From Perognathus longimembris pacificus (Eukaryota > Chordata > Mammalia > Rodentia > Heteromyidae), in NCBI RefSeq assembly GCF_023159225.1, contig NC_063171.1, positions 5,189,501 through 5,253,500 of the forward strand: a stretch of 64,000 bases of DNA, given 5' to 3'. The notes below the pieces were generated by a model. The model did not search any database. It was not told the origin of the DNA and saw only the letters and a list, made by a program, of their open reading frames with translations. Positions 23,014-34,545 of this stretch are shown piece by piece; position 1 is the first letter of the stretch; each line of letters opens with the position of its first letter. The position numbers and the translations under genes were made by a program.

Positions 23014-23920
23014 TTGGCTCTGGTCTGGCTTCTTAGGAGCAGCAGTCCCATTGGACTGACCGTTGCCCCATCTTTGTTTTCCCCAACAGCCTGTGGGTGG
23101 AGTCACAGTAAATTGCTTTGATTTAGTTGAGATAAACCAGAAAATGTAGACAGTTTAAAAAACTAGCAGCAAAGAAGCCCCAGGATATGTAAAGAGGAAA
23201 GCTAGTATAGAAAGCCTTGGAGAAAGGGATAGAGAAATGGTTTCCTCTGGATAAGAAAGGGATTTAAAAAGTAAATTATCACAGAATGTTCCAGTATATC
23301 GCTGATGGAGTGAGGAAGTAGAAGATGGTGTGAATGGGGATATGTTAAATTTTATAAGACACAGATTATAAAACTGTATAAGGAAAGACTTTAGAGAGAG
23401 AATTGGGGAAACAAAAATGTTTCCTTTAGATTAAAAGGTTTTGGCATGTTAAAAGTGAGAAAGACAATCCCTAGAAAGTTTGAGTATGTAACAAATGGTA
23501 TCAGTATGTCTTAAAATTAGAGCATATGAGTAAAGTTGGTATGTAATCAAATTGGCTATACTATAAATAGGGTCAGAATTGGGGCTTTAGTGTAAAACTA
23601 TGTTTATCTGTACCTGTATCTGCAGGGCTAAGGGACTTGTGTGATGTCATCTAAATGTTATTCCTAACTTGTAATCGCATTTGTTATGAGCTTTTATCGC
23701 CCCCTCAGAGCCCTATAGCAAGTCCACCATGAGATCTGGCTCAAGCTAAAGTCCCTTTATGAGACTGGACCTCCTCCCGAGCCACACCCGATACCAACTG
23801 AGTAAAGCGCCACTGACAACTTATGGTATTGTGGGCACAATACCAACCTGTCCCTACCGATTCTGTCAGAATCAAACTAATAAGCAAGGAGAACCACGAT
23901 TGGTTCTCGAGTTACCTATC

Positions 23921-23932
23921 AGAAGGGGGCAA
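23921..23932 (+). promoter_or_regulatory. polypurine tract
   Basis: AGAAGGGGGCAA immediately precedes the 3' LTR start TGAAGAG, the arrangement used to prime retroviral plus-strand DNA. Confidence 0.82.
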
Positions 23933-24352
23933 TGAAGAGTTAAACCCCATTTTCAGGCAGCCCCCGTTTTGTTGTCTATTTAAACTATGAGCAAACCCAG
24001 GGCAAGCTTATTAGGGCCCAGCTGGTCAAGAACTCTAACCGCCTAGGAATGCTTAACTCTAACCGCCCCCAGAATGCCTTGAGACTAGTGTCTCGAGCCC
24101 TGAGCCAATCAGATTTGTACCCGTATCCTAATCTTGCTTGCTTGAACACCTGATTGCTGTAACTTTGTTTTTTGCCTTTATAAGCTCTGTGGAATCGCAG
24201 CTCGGGGCTTCCACCTAACCTCCGCTGTGTCGGTGGGTAGGACGAGGCCCGGGCTGCAGCCCGCTTGAATAAAGCCTTGCCTTGCTTTTGCATTTCGGAA
24301 TGTCTGAGTCTTGGTGGTCTTCTTGGTGGTAGTTTCGCTACTTGGCATAACA
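23933..24352 (+). repeat. 3' LTR of ERV
   Basis: 420 bp, TG...CA, with CCAATCAG, TTTATAAG and AATAAA in the same order as the 5' LTR. U5 has an extra TTCTTGGTGGTAGTTT-type segment relative to the 5' LTR. It is followed directly by AAGAC. Confidence 0.92.
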
Positions 24353-24572
24353 AAGACACCAAGGCTTTTTATTGGGGCCCAACCCCAATAAACTCCCAGA
24401 TCCTACACTAAGCAATATGCTCTGAGAAAGTTTCTGCCCATTCACAGTGGAGACCAGATTTCAGCACCTGGAGCTATGTAAACTGTCAAGCTATTTGAAC
24501 CATACCAAGTGCTTATACAGAATCTAGCCTCTCACATGAGTAGTAGCATGGATTTTTCAGCAGAGTCCTTGG

Positions 24573-24576
<4 letters not shown>

Positions 24577-24612
<36 letters not shown>

Positions 24613-24640
24613 ATCTCTATCTCTCTGTCTCTCTCTCCCC
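24577..24640. repeat. (TC)n microsatellite
   Basis: Pyrimidine tract of CT units with a few interspersed A and G, trailing into a C run. Confidence 0.95.
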
Positions 24641-24719
24641 CCATCCATATATACTTACAGCCGTAAATCTTAGGTAATTTGAATATCCACAAAACTCCTA
24701 AAATGTCAAATCTGTATCT

Positions 24720-24859
24720 TTTCCTTTTCTGATTTAGGACACAGTCTCATTATATAGCCTAGAACTCACAATGTAGCCCAGGTTGACCTCAAACTCACAA
24801 TATTCCTGCTTCAGCCTCCTTAGTGCTAAGATTACATATGTGCACCACTATGCCCAGCC
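24720..24859 (-). mobile_element. B1 SINE
   Basis: Complemented 7SL-derived B1: ATATAGCCTAGAACTCACAATGTAGCCCAGG, TGACCTCAAACTCAC and CACCACTATGCCCAGCC. It is about 140 bp long without the tRNA-like partner, as in standard rodent B1. Confidence 0.88.
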
Positions 24860-25040
24860 AGAAAAGTTGACTCTTGACTTTAAAAAAACTGCTTGCTGTA
24901 ATTACCTGAAAATCATTCTGTGTTTCATTGGGGCAAAATAAAGAGGAGAAATGAGGAGAATAAACTAGATGCTTTTGGTGAGAACAGAATGGTCTCTAGG
25001 CTGAGAATTATATCAAAGAGCTATTTCCTAGTCATTTACT

Positions 25041-25255
25041 ATGGAATCAGCAAACTTAATGTCAAAAGAACTAAATATTTTAGGCTTCGCATGACCTAAA
25101 TTTTTGAAAGTAACTACTAAACTCTGATAGTGTACTACAAAAACAGCCATAAGCAATATGCAAGAAAATGGACACGGCAGTGTTCCACTCAAACTTTATT
25201 TGCAAAAACGGTAAGTTGGTTGGATTCCCACTGTAGTTCCTGCTTTACACTCTTC
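25041..25255. mobile_element. hAT-type (Charlie/MER) DNA transposon relic
   Basis: Blocks AAATATTTTAGGCTT, AAACAGCCATAAGCAATATG and CACTCAAACTTTATTTGCAAA appear in the order typical of an old mammalian nonautonomous hAT element. Sub-family not assigned; this is recognition by eye. Confidence 0.6.
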
Positions 25256-26411
25256 TGCTTTGCTAATTTCCCAGGCATGTGATCTGAATAGCAGCCCCAA
25301 CATAGTCCTATCAGCTCACCTTGAGGAAGTTCACCCTTCCCATAGCAAGAAGAAATGAAAAAACCCAGTCCAAGGAAAATCCCAACAAAGTCTGAAGGGT
25401 TGCAGTGAGAAAATGGAAGGAAATAGTTATTCTCAAACACAGTACTGGTGTTTTATAAACTGTTGGACTAGCATTGCTGAAGCCAGTTCTTCCTCAGGAC
25501 TTTTATGTTTATATAAACCAGTCAATTCCCATTATTGGTTAAAGCAGTCTGAGTTGGGTTTTCCTGTCACATGCAAACACAAGTCATCTACTGATATAAA
25601 ATGATTATGGCTATGTTAAATACATCAATGAACACTTTATAGTGGTTGCTCTTGGAGCTCAATTTGCATTTTATATCTAGTTAAAACTTTTGCTGACTTA
25701 CTCAGAAAAGGAAATTTAACAACCAAAGTCCATTCCAAAATTAAGTCAGAGCCATTCATGTAAAAATTTCTAGGACACTTTAGACATTTCTAAAATGCTG
25801 GAGGACATTATCTGTTAGGCATCTATTATTCTTACTTTACCTATAAAGCTCTCTTATATTTGGTTATATTGCTTCTGGCTCTTCTGCTGTTTTACCTAAT
25901 ATAAACAAGCAAATTCAATCATCAGTCTATAACCCCTCAAAGGTCTGGCACTAGCTGAGCAAGACTCTAAGTAAAAACAACAGGTACTTCCTCTGTCTTC
26001 ATAAATAATTTTCTTGTGAGATTTCTTTACTGCATCAAAGTTGGTCTTACACATAAAGCTCTAAGATGCTGTACCACCATCTTTATCATCTGTCTAGAAC
26101 AAATAGGATGACTCTTGGGCAAAGTGTTGAGAAATGTCTTTCAAGACCACCTATGGATTCGGGTCTGAAACTGAAGAAATGATGAGGGCCTTGTGCACAG
26201 TGTGTAAGACAATGATGCAAAGTCCCCAAGGTCTTTGGTGGATAAAAAGAGAATGTCACATGACAAGCACAGTCCCTTGCTCATACAAAGGACTCATTTG
26301 GGTCACAGCATCGCCCCTAGAGAAATCTGGGCTAGGACAGTTCCAGTCTTCCATATTTATCCCTTACTCATCAAACCTGAAATCAGAGACATGAGCAATG
26401 AGTTTGGTTCA
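25256..26411. other. unassigned sequence, no gene seen
   Basis: No repeat or exon recognised. Confidence 0.45.
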
Positions 26412-26915
26412 TGGTGGAAATCAGTTTTCTACTGCTGCAACACCAATTAGCATAAACTAAGGGTCCTAAAACAATATGGCCTTATTGTTTTATAGTTGTA
26501 AAGTTTGATATAGGATTCACTGGGTTAAAATCACAATGTCATCTGGGCTGCTTTCTTCTGGAAACCCTGGGGGTAAGACTCTTTCTTTTTCTTCTTCTTC
26601 TTCTTTTTTTTTTTTTTTTTTTTTTTTAGCTTCCAGAAGCTTCCCTAGGTCTTTGATCCCAAATCCTTTTTATCACCAAAGCCAGCAATGGTGGATTGAG
26701 TCATTGTAATCTAACTTAGTTTCTGCTCTTTTTCCTCCTTTTCAGGTTCCATACACTGTACTGGGCCCATTCACACAAGGATAATCTCCCTCTCTCAAGC
26801 TCAGCTGATTAGCGACTGTAATTACATCTTAATCTTCCTCTCTCTTGTGTATTCACAGATACCAGGCAATAGGCTATAAACATCTTTGTTTGCTATTATT
26901 CTGCATTCTGCTATG
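26412..26915 (+). mobile_element. MLT1-like MaLR LTR
   Basis: Ordered matches to the MLT1 pattern: TTTTCTACTGCTGCAACACC, ATTCACTGGGTTAAAATCAC, AAAGCCAGCAATGGTGG, TACTGGGCCCATTCACACAAG, AAGGATAATCTCCCTCTC, CAGCTGATTAGCGAC and a terminal TTATTCTGCATTCTGC. A T-rich run (26606-26629) interrupts it. Confidence 0.78.
26590..26629. repeat. (CTT)n and poly-T run
   Basis: CTTCTTCTTCTT followed by about 24 T, lying inside the MLT1-like LTR. Confidence 0.9.
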
Positions 26916-27006
26916 TACAAGGTAGAAAAAATACAAATATGTATACATATATCCATATACAATATAGACATATGTGCAAAAATTATATTGTGTATATATA
27001 TATACA

Positions 27007-27007
<1 letters not shown>

Positions 27008-27046
<39 letters not shown>
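27008..27046. repeat. (GT)n microsatellite
   Basis: About 18 GT units, preceded by TATATATATACA (26994-27006). Confidence 0.97.
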
Positions 27047-27048
<2 letters not shown>

Positions 27049-27189
27049 GGAATCACAGATGGTGATAAGAGCAGTGGGGAAGTAAAATGGGCCAGGAAGT
27101 AGGGCATGATGAGACATAATGTATATGCATGGATCAGGCTGAAGTTAGGCATCCCATTAGATATCATGCTATTATTGGGAGAAACTTTC

Positions 27190-27432
27190 TTTTTTCCTTT
27201 CTTTCTTGTCAGTCATGGGGCTTGGATTTAGGGCCTGGGAAAGGTCCCTGAGCTCTTTTTCTCAAAGCTAGCACTCTACCACTTTGAGCCACAGCACCAC
27301 TTCCAGTTTTCTGATGGTTAATTGGGGATGAGCCTCATGGGCTTTCCTTCCCCGGGCTGGCTTTGAACCTTGATCCTCAGAGCTCAGCCTCCTGAGTCTC
27401 TAGGATATAGGCATGAACCATCAGCACCTGGC
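27190..27432 (-). mobile_element. B1-Geo composite SINE
   Basis: Complement shows right monomer, GGTTAATTGGGGATGAG linker and B1-like half. Flanks GGAGAAACTTTCT (27178-27190) and GGAGGACACTTTCT (27435-27448) form an imperfect target duplication. Confidence 0.88.
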
Positions 27433-27448
27433 CTGGAGGACACTTTCT

Positions 27449-28306
27449 AAGTGAAAGGTCTGATGAGCATCAAGATCTGAGGATGGAGTAGTCTAGGAGT
27501 CTAGGCAAGAGACCTAGAAAAGACAAGGATGGGGAGTGAATGGTGAACACCACACCAGGCTTCACAGGCTACTGAAGAGGACTTGGGTTGGACCAACCCA
27601 GGTATGGAAGAGAGGTTTATGTTTGTTTGCTTCTTACTTTGATATTAGAAGGATTGTTTCAACAATCCAGAGGCCTTCCATATCTGTCTACCTTCCTTTA
27701 TTGCTAACAATTTATTTTACCATTGCACATTTAACCCTTGTACAAAACTGTACTATAGATACTCAGCCAGACTTCTCTGGGTTTTTCACAAATGTCCTTT
27801 CCTTGTCTCAGAATCTTGTCCAGGCTGCCACATCACACTTGTTTCCTCAGTCTTCTCCAGCCTATGATATTTCTCATTCTTTCATGAATGTTCCTTCATG
27901 TGGATGCTGACTTTAGTCCCTTGGTGAAGATAGTGCCTGTAGCTTTTTCTATTAGCAAGTCAGTGTTTTCTCCTTTCCACACTTTTTTATTAGTGAATCA
28001 TTAGTGCAGTCCACAGTCAAGTAAAGAGGCTAAATTCTACATTTGAGTATGCGGAATATGGAAGGATTTATGTGTGTAAGTTAAAACCACTAAACAATTC
28101 GAATGGATTTAGGAGGAGATACAGTGAGATTTCCCTGAGGCAATGGAAATATCTGTTCCACCTTAAAGGTTTCCTCACTAATCACATCCACATGATAATG
28201 ACAGTGACAGTGTTCTATCTCCATCATTCTTCCTATGCATGATACTGGGAATGTTTCTGTAAGAAAAATTTGTCCTCTTGCTTATTCTCAAGGAGTCTCA
28301 AGTGTT
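27449..28306. other. unassigned sequence, no gene seen
   Basis: Contains a 124-aa open frame (27536-27910) with no family signature; treated as chance. Confidence 0.45.
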
Positions 28307-28319
28307 ACATTTAATTCTT

Positions 28320-28530
28320 TTTGTTTCGTTTTTTGCCAGTCCTGGGTCTTGAACTCAGGACTTGAGTACTGTCCCTGGCTTCTTTTTTTGCTCAAGGCTA
28401 GCATTCTACCACTTGAGTCACAGCACTACTTCTGGCTTTATTTCTACATATATATGGTGCTGAGGAATCGAACCCAAAGCTTCATGTATACTAGGCAAGC
28501 ACTTTACCACTAGCCCATATTCCCAGCCCC
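28320..28530 (-). mobile_element. IDL-Geo type SINE
   Basis: Complete minus-strand copy with a perfect 13-bp target duplication ACATTTAATTCTT (28307-28319 and 28531-28543). Confidence 0.93.
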
Positions 28531-29280
28531 ACATTTAATTCTTGAAAGCATTCTTGAGTTGGTTTCTGTGTAGGCAGCAACAAGGTTCAAGGTCAGGATT
28601 TGTTTTAATTGTTGTTGTTGCTTTTGGAATGTAGATAGCCAAGTTTGCTGACCTTAGTTGTTGAAGAGACCCTCCATTCTGTGTGAGTTCCTGAATGAAT
28701 ATCAGTTGACTGAAGGTGAGTGGGTTTATTTCTGGATTATTTATTCTCTTCCATTGGTTTCTAGTTCTACCTTTATGCCAATACCATAGTGTTTGATTAC
28801 AATAGTTTTTTTTAAAAAATTTATTATCAAACTGATGTACAGAGAGGTTACAGTTTCAAACATTAGGTATTGGATACTTTTCTTGTACTATTACCTCATC
28901 CCTCATTCCCCCCTCCCCCCTCCCCCATTCCCTTTCCTCCCCATGAATTGTTCAGTTCATTTACACCAAACAGTTTTTCAAGTATTGCTTTTGTAGTTGT
29001 TTGTCTTTTTTTACCCTGTGTCTCTCGATTTTGGTATTCCCTTTCAGTTTCCTAGTTCTAATACCAGTATACATGGTTTCCAATATACTCAGATAAGATA
29101 CACAGAGAGTGTAGGTACAACCACAGGAAGGGGATACAAGAAAATCATCAGTAATAGAAGCTACAGTTACACATAGTACATTGAAAGTAGTTACAACAGT
29201 GATATAACATTTCCATAATATGGAGTTCATTTCACTTAGCATCATATGTGTTCATAAGGGTATAGATATAGGGCTCTTGT

Positions 29281-30301
29281 GATCCTCTGCTGTGACTTGC
29301 CTAAACCTGTGCTAATTATTCCCTATAAGGGAGACCATAGAGTCCATGTTTCTTTGGGTCTGGCTCACTTCACTTAGCATAATTTTTTCCAAGTCCTTCC
29401 ATTTCCTTACAAATAGGGCAATGCCATTTTTCTGATAGAGGCCTAACATTCCATTGTGTATATGTACCACATTTTCCTGATCCATTCGTCTACTGAGGTT
29501 GGTTCCAGATTCTAGCTATTACAAATTGTGCTGCGATGAACATTGTTGTGCTGGTGGCTTTAGTGTGATTTGGTTTGTGGTCTTTTGGATAGATACACAA
29601 AAGTGGGTCTGCTGGGTCATAGGGGAGCTCTATGTTTAGCCTTCTGAGGAATTTCCATACCACTTGACAGAGTGGCTGAACCACTTTACATTCCCACCAA
29701 CAATGAAGTAGGGTTCCCTTTTGGCCACATCCCCTACAACAATTGTTATTGTTAGATTTCTTGATATAGGACATTCTTACTGTGATGCTCTGCTATGACT
29801 TGCCTAAACCTGTACTAATTATTCCCTATGAGGGAGACCATAGAGTCCATGTTTCTTTGGGTCTGGCTCACTTCACTTAGTATAATTTTTTCCAAGTCCT
29901 TCCATTTCCTTACAAATGGGGCAAAGTCATTCTTTCTAATAGAGACATAACATTCCATTGTGTATACATACCGCATTTTCCAGATCCATTCTCTTACTGA
30001 GGGGCATCTGGGTTGGTTCCAGATTCTAGCTATGATAAATTGTGCTGTGATGAACATTGTTATGCTGGTGGCTTTAGTGTGATTTGGTTTGTGGTCTTTT
30101 GGATAGATACCCAAAAGTGGAGCTGCTGGGTCATAGGGGAGTTCTATGTTTAGCCTTCTGAGGAATCTCTATACCGCTTGCTTGCCAGAGTGGCTGAACC
30201 AGTTTACAGTCCCACCAACAATGAAGTAGGGTTCCCTTTTGGCCACATCCCCTCCAGCAATTGTTACTGTTAGTTTTCTTGATATAGGACATTCTTACTG
30301 G
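29281..30301 (-). repeat. tandem duplication of about 500 bp in L1 ORF2 3' end
   Basis: 29281-29783 and 29784-30301 repeat the same ORF2 C-terminal and early 3' UTR segment, so the Cys-motif coding region occurs twice (frames at 29490-29774 and 30131-30394). The copies differ at many sites, so the duplication is old or arose by nested insertion. Confidence 0.85.
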
Positions 30302-33300
30302 GGTGAGATGGAATCTCAATGTTGTTTTGATTTGCATTTCTTTTATGGCCAGTGATGTAGAGCACTTTTTCATATGTCTCTTGGCCATTCTCATTTCCTC
30401 ATCAGAGAAATCTCTTTGTAAGTCTTTAGCCCACTTGATGAGGGGGCTTTTGGTTCTTTGCGGTTTTGGAGGAATGTAATTTTTTTAGTTCTGCATATAT
30501 TTTAGATATGAGGCCTTTGTCCATTGAATGGCTGGTAAAGATCTTCTCCCAGTCTATGGGCTTTCTGTTTATCTTGCGAGCTATGTCCTTTGCCCTGCAG
30601 AAGCTCTGCAGTTTGATGCAGTCCTAATTGTCCAACCTTTCTTTGATTTGTAGCCTTTCTGGGTCTTTGTTAAGGAAGTTCCGTCCTGCGCCAAGGAGTC
30701 CAAGTGTTTCTCCTATTCCTTCCTTTAGTGTTTTCAGGGTGTCTGTTTTGATTTTGAGGTCTTTGATCCATTTGGAATTGATTTTGGTGCAGGGTGATAT
30801 ATAAGGATCTAGTTTTAGTTTGTTGCATGTGTTGAGCTAGTTTTGCCAGCACCATTTGTTAAAGAGGCTATCTTTCTTCCAAACTATTGTTTCAGCTCCT
30901 TTATCAAAGATTAAGTAGGCAGAGTTCTGTGGGTTCATTTCTGGGTCTTCAATTCTGTTCCATTGGTCTTCAGGCCTGTTCCGGTGCCAATACCAAGCTG
31001 TTTTTATTACTATAGCTTTATGATACAGCTTGAAGTTGGGTATTGTAATTCCTCCAGCACTGTTCTTTCTGCTTAGGATTGTTTTTGCTATTTTGGGTCT
31101 TTTATTGTTCCATATGAATTTCTGGATTGCTTCCTCTATTTCATTAAAGAATGGTGTTGGGATATTAGTGGGTATTGCATTGAATTTGTAGATAGCCTTT
31201 GGCAATATTGCCATTTTGATTATATTAATCCTCCCAATCCAGGAGCATGGGAGGTTTTTCCATTTCCTTAGTTTTGCCTTAATTTCATTTTTTATGTTCT
31301 TAAAGTTCTCATCATAGAGGTCTTTCACTTCTTTGGTTAACGTTATTCCTAGGTATTTTATATTTTTTGAGGCTATTGCAAAAGGAGTTACTTTCCTGAT
31401 TTCAGCCTCGGCCTTTGGGTCATTAGCATAGAGAAAGGCCATTGATTTTTGAGGGTTTATTTTATGTCCTGCAACTTTGCCAAAGTTTTGGATCAGCTCT
31501 AGTAGCTTGGGGGTAGAGTCTATGGGGTTCTTTAGGTATAGGATCATGTCATCTGCGAAGAGAGAAAGTTTAACTTCATCTTTTCCTATTTGGGTCCGCT
31601 TGGTATTTTCTTCTTGCCTAATTGCTCTGGCTAGGAATTGTAGAACTATGTTGAACAGCAAGGGAGAGAGTGGCCATCCCTGTCTTGTTCCTGATTTTAA
31701 AGGGAATGGCTTTAGCTTTTCACCATTTAGAGTTATGCTTGCTGTTGGTTTGTCATAAACTGCCTTGATTATATTCAGGAATGTTCCCTGGAATTTCAGT
31801 TTTTCCAGGGCTTTTAGCATAAATGGGTGCTGGATTTTATCGATCGCCTTTCCCGCATCCAGAGATATAACCATGTGGTTCTTTACCTTGATGTGGTTGA
31901 TGTGGTGGATTACATTAATTGACTTGGGTATATTGAACCAACTTTGCATCCCTGGGATGAATCCAGTTTGATCATGGTATAGGATTTCTTTTGATGACCT
32001 GCTGAAGTCGATTGGCCAGAATTTTGTTGAGAATTTTTGCGTCTATGTTCATCAGGGAAATCAGTCTATAGTCCTCTTTCCGTGATGAGTCCCTGCCTGG
32101 TTTTGGGATGAGGTTATACTGGCTTCATAGAATGTGTCTGGTAGTGAACATTCTCCTTCAATTTCATTGAAGAATTTGAGAAATATTGGTGTGAGTTTTG
32201 TTTTGAAGGCCTTGTAGAATTCTTCTGTGAATCCGTCTGGACATGGGCTTTTCTTGGATGGGAGATCACTTATTGCCGTTTCTATTTCAATACTGGATAT
32301 GGGTCTGTTTAGAAGGTTTAAATCTTCATGGTTGAGTTTGGGAATATAAATTTTTTCTAGGAAATCATCCATTTCTTCCAAGTTCTCATGAAGGCATGAA
32401 GGTTTGCAAAATAGTCCCTTGTTGTGTTCTGAATTTTGGTTGTTTCTGTGGTGATGTTACCTGTTTCATCTCTTATCTTGTTTATATGAGTGTACTGCCT
32501 TTGTTTTTTGGTGAGGTTTGCTAGGGGTCTGTCTATCTTGTTGATTTTTTCAAAGAGCCAACTCTTTGTTTTGTTGATTCCTTCAATGGTTTTTTCATCT
32601 CTAATTGATTTAATTCTGATTTGATTTTAGTTATTTGCTTCCATCTATTAACTTGGGGTTTGGCTTGTTGTTCTCTTTCAAGGAAATTAAGGTGCTTCCT
32701 TAAATTATTGAGTTGCTGTTCCTCCAGTTTGTTGGTGTATGCACTCAGAGATATAAATTTTCCTCTGAGTGCTGCCTTTGTTGTGTCCCAAAGGAGCTGG
32801 TACTTTGTGTCCTCATCTTGGTTGAATTCCATAAACATTTTAATTTCCGTTTTAATTTCTTCAATGACCCACTGATGGTTCAGCAGTGTGTTGTTTAGTC
32901 TCCATGAATTGTAAGATTTTCTGTGGTGGCTGTTGGAGTTGAGCTCTAATTTTATTCCATTGTGGTCTGAGAGAATGCAGGGAATGGTTTTGATACTTCT
33001 GAATTTGTACAGATTTCCTTTCTGCCCTAAGATGTGATCTATTTTGGAGAATGTTCCATGTGCTGCTGAAAAGAATGTGTATTCTGTTATTGCTGGGTGG
33101 AATATTCTGTAGATGTCGGTTACGTCTAGGTGGTCTATGCAATTGTTTAGTTCTGTGGTTTCTTTGTTCAGTTTTTGGTGTGGTGATCTGTCCATAGGTG
33201 ACAGTGGAGTGTGAAAGTCCCCAACTATCAAGGTGTTTGGGTCTGTGAGTGTTTTTAGAGTCAGTAGTGGTTTTTTTTGATGAAGTTGGGTGCTCCTGTA

Positions 33301-33413
33301 TTTGGTGTGTAGATATTTAGGGTGGTTATGTCTTCCTGTAGGAGAGATCCTTTTATTAGTATGTAGTAACTTTCTTTGTCTCTTCTTACCTTTTTTAATT
33401 TGAAGTCAATTTT
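29281..33413 (-). pseudogene. L1 ORF2 pseudogene (older lineage)
   Basis: Fragments of the L1 endonuclease-reverse transcriptase in several frames. The longest (30837-31949, 370 codons) keeps the reverse transcriptase core including FADDMILYL. Others cover the linker (32061-32381), endonuclease (32533-33231; GDFHTPLS has H where N147 is expected) and C-terminal Cys motif (30131-30394). Frameshifts and stops separate them, and the first about 82 residues are missing. Not functional. Confidence 0.93.
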
Positions 33414-33436
33414 TACAATAGTTTTTAAATTACACT

Positions 33437-33545
33437 TTGATTGATTGATTGATTGATTTTTGCTCAGGTTTGCCTTGAATTGCAATCCTCCAGATCTCAG
33501 CCTCCTGAGTAGCTAGGATGACAGGTATGAGCCACCACATACAGC
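33437..33545 (-). mobile_element. (GATT)n and B1-like SINE fragment
   Basis: TTGATTGATTGATTGATTTT (33437-33460), then the complement of a B1-like half (CCTCCAGATCTCAGCCTCCTGAGTAGCTAG, GAGCCACCACATACAGC) to 33545. An (ACA)n-rich stretch follows at about 33558-33582. Confidence 0.75.
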
Positions 33546-33582
33546 TAAGGAGCAAGAAACAACAACAATAACAACAACAACA

Positions 33583-34298
33583 TTTTAAAAAATCAAACCT
33601 ATGCAACTATTACTCTTTGAAAACTCACTCCTCCACCATTGGAAGGTAGGCCCTGCCTGGAGGCCACTATCTCCCCTTCCTGTGGATGCTTCCTCCTCTC
33701 TCCAGCCCCCTTTTCCTGGCAGGGGGAGTGGGAATTCCCCCACCAAAGCAGAAAGGAGGAAAAAAAAACACCAAGTTTCTCCATTTCTTGCTGCGCTTCC
33801 TTACTTTTACATTAAGACTTGCCTGATTTAATAAAATAATTTTCCCTTGATTGTACTAATATAAAAAAGTGCGAGAAGGTGACAAGTTCATGGAAACTGA
33901 CTGCCTTCTCTGACTTTGAAGGTTGGAAAATTTTTAACTCTGCCCTACACATGTATTTACTTTTTTCCATGAGTGCATTCTCCATTATGTCTAACTTACA
34001 ATGAGCATCAAGTCTGTATCAGAATAAATAATCAGGCCCAATAGCTTGGGGAACTTTCTGGACTGTGTGTGATGTCTACTCTCAGAGATATAAAAGTGAG
34101 TGTTCTGTATGGGGTGGCCACTTCATCAGAAAAGCATCTATTTTGGATGAGGGGGTATGAATTAAACAATGACTTTTCATATCAGCACCTTGAGGGAAGA
34201 GAAAGAGGCCCAGATAACAGGAGCTTGGGAAGAAGTAACATATTGCAAAAGGAAGAAAAGACAGGTGAAATAATACTTGGAAAGATAATAAAAAAAAA
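33583..34298. other. unassigned sequence, no gene seen
   Basis: No repeat or exon recognised. Confidence 0.45.
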
Positions 34299-34312
34299 AA
34301 ACCATCTCCACA

Positions 34313-34545
34313 CAGGTTAAAAAAAGACAAACAACTACAAAAGCAATACTTGCAAAACTGTTTGGTGTAAGTGCACTGAACACCTCATGGGGGGGAAGGG
34401 AAAGGGGAGGAGGGATTGGGACAAGGTAACAAACAGCACAAGAAATGTATCCAATGCCCAACGCACGAAATGCAACCTCTCTGCACACCAATTTGACAAC
34501 AAAAATTTGAAAACAAAACAAAACAACAACAAAAAAAACATCTCC
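34313..34545 (+). mobile_element. L1 3' UTR fragment (older lineage)
   Basis: AAAAAGACAAACAACTACAAAAGC, CTTGCAAAACTGTTTGGTGT, a G-rich tract (34388-34420), AAATGTATCCAATGCCCAAC and a tail of AAAACA units. CATCTCCA occurs on both sides (near 34300 and 34540). 5'-truncated within the 3' UTR. Confidence 0.9.

Larger units (their letters stand above)
20136..24352 (+). mobile_element. class I (gammaretrovirus-like) ERV, non-coding
   Basis: Two direct LTRs about 3.4 kb apart, a primer binding site immediately after the first and a polypurine tract immediately before the second. AAGAC flanks both outer ends (20131-20135 and 24353-24357), consistent with a 5-bp target duplication. The interior has no gag, pol or env frame: no open frame there exceeds about 140 aa and I see no protease, reverse transcriptase or integrase motif. 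It looks like a non-autonomous element mobilised in trans. By hand I count roughly 10 substitutions plus a 17-bp indel between the LTRs (about 2%), suggesting a fairly recent insertion. The interior holds a B1-Geo SINE, a 12-bp minisatellite and a separate 306-bp LTR-derived insert. Confidence 0.88.
28811..33413 (-). mobile_element. 5'-truncated older-lineage L1
   Basis: About 4.6 kb of L1: 3' UTR with a G-rich tract (complement of 28900-28945), then ORF2 back to about residue 83 of the endonuclease domain. TACAATAGTTTTT occurs at 28798-28810 and 33414-33426, a 13-bp target duplication, so truncation happened at insertion. A tandem duplication of about 500 bp affects its 3' part. It interrupted a sequence now followed by (GATT)n and a B1-like fragment. 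Confidence 0.93.

Noticed and set aside
23640..23920. ERV env-like 3' region
   Set aside because: It lies where env would end, but I see no open frame or membrane segment to support it.
27536..27910. possible host exon (124 aa)
   Set aside because: No domain, signal or splice-site pattern that distinguishes it from chance.
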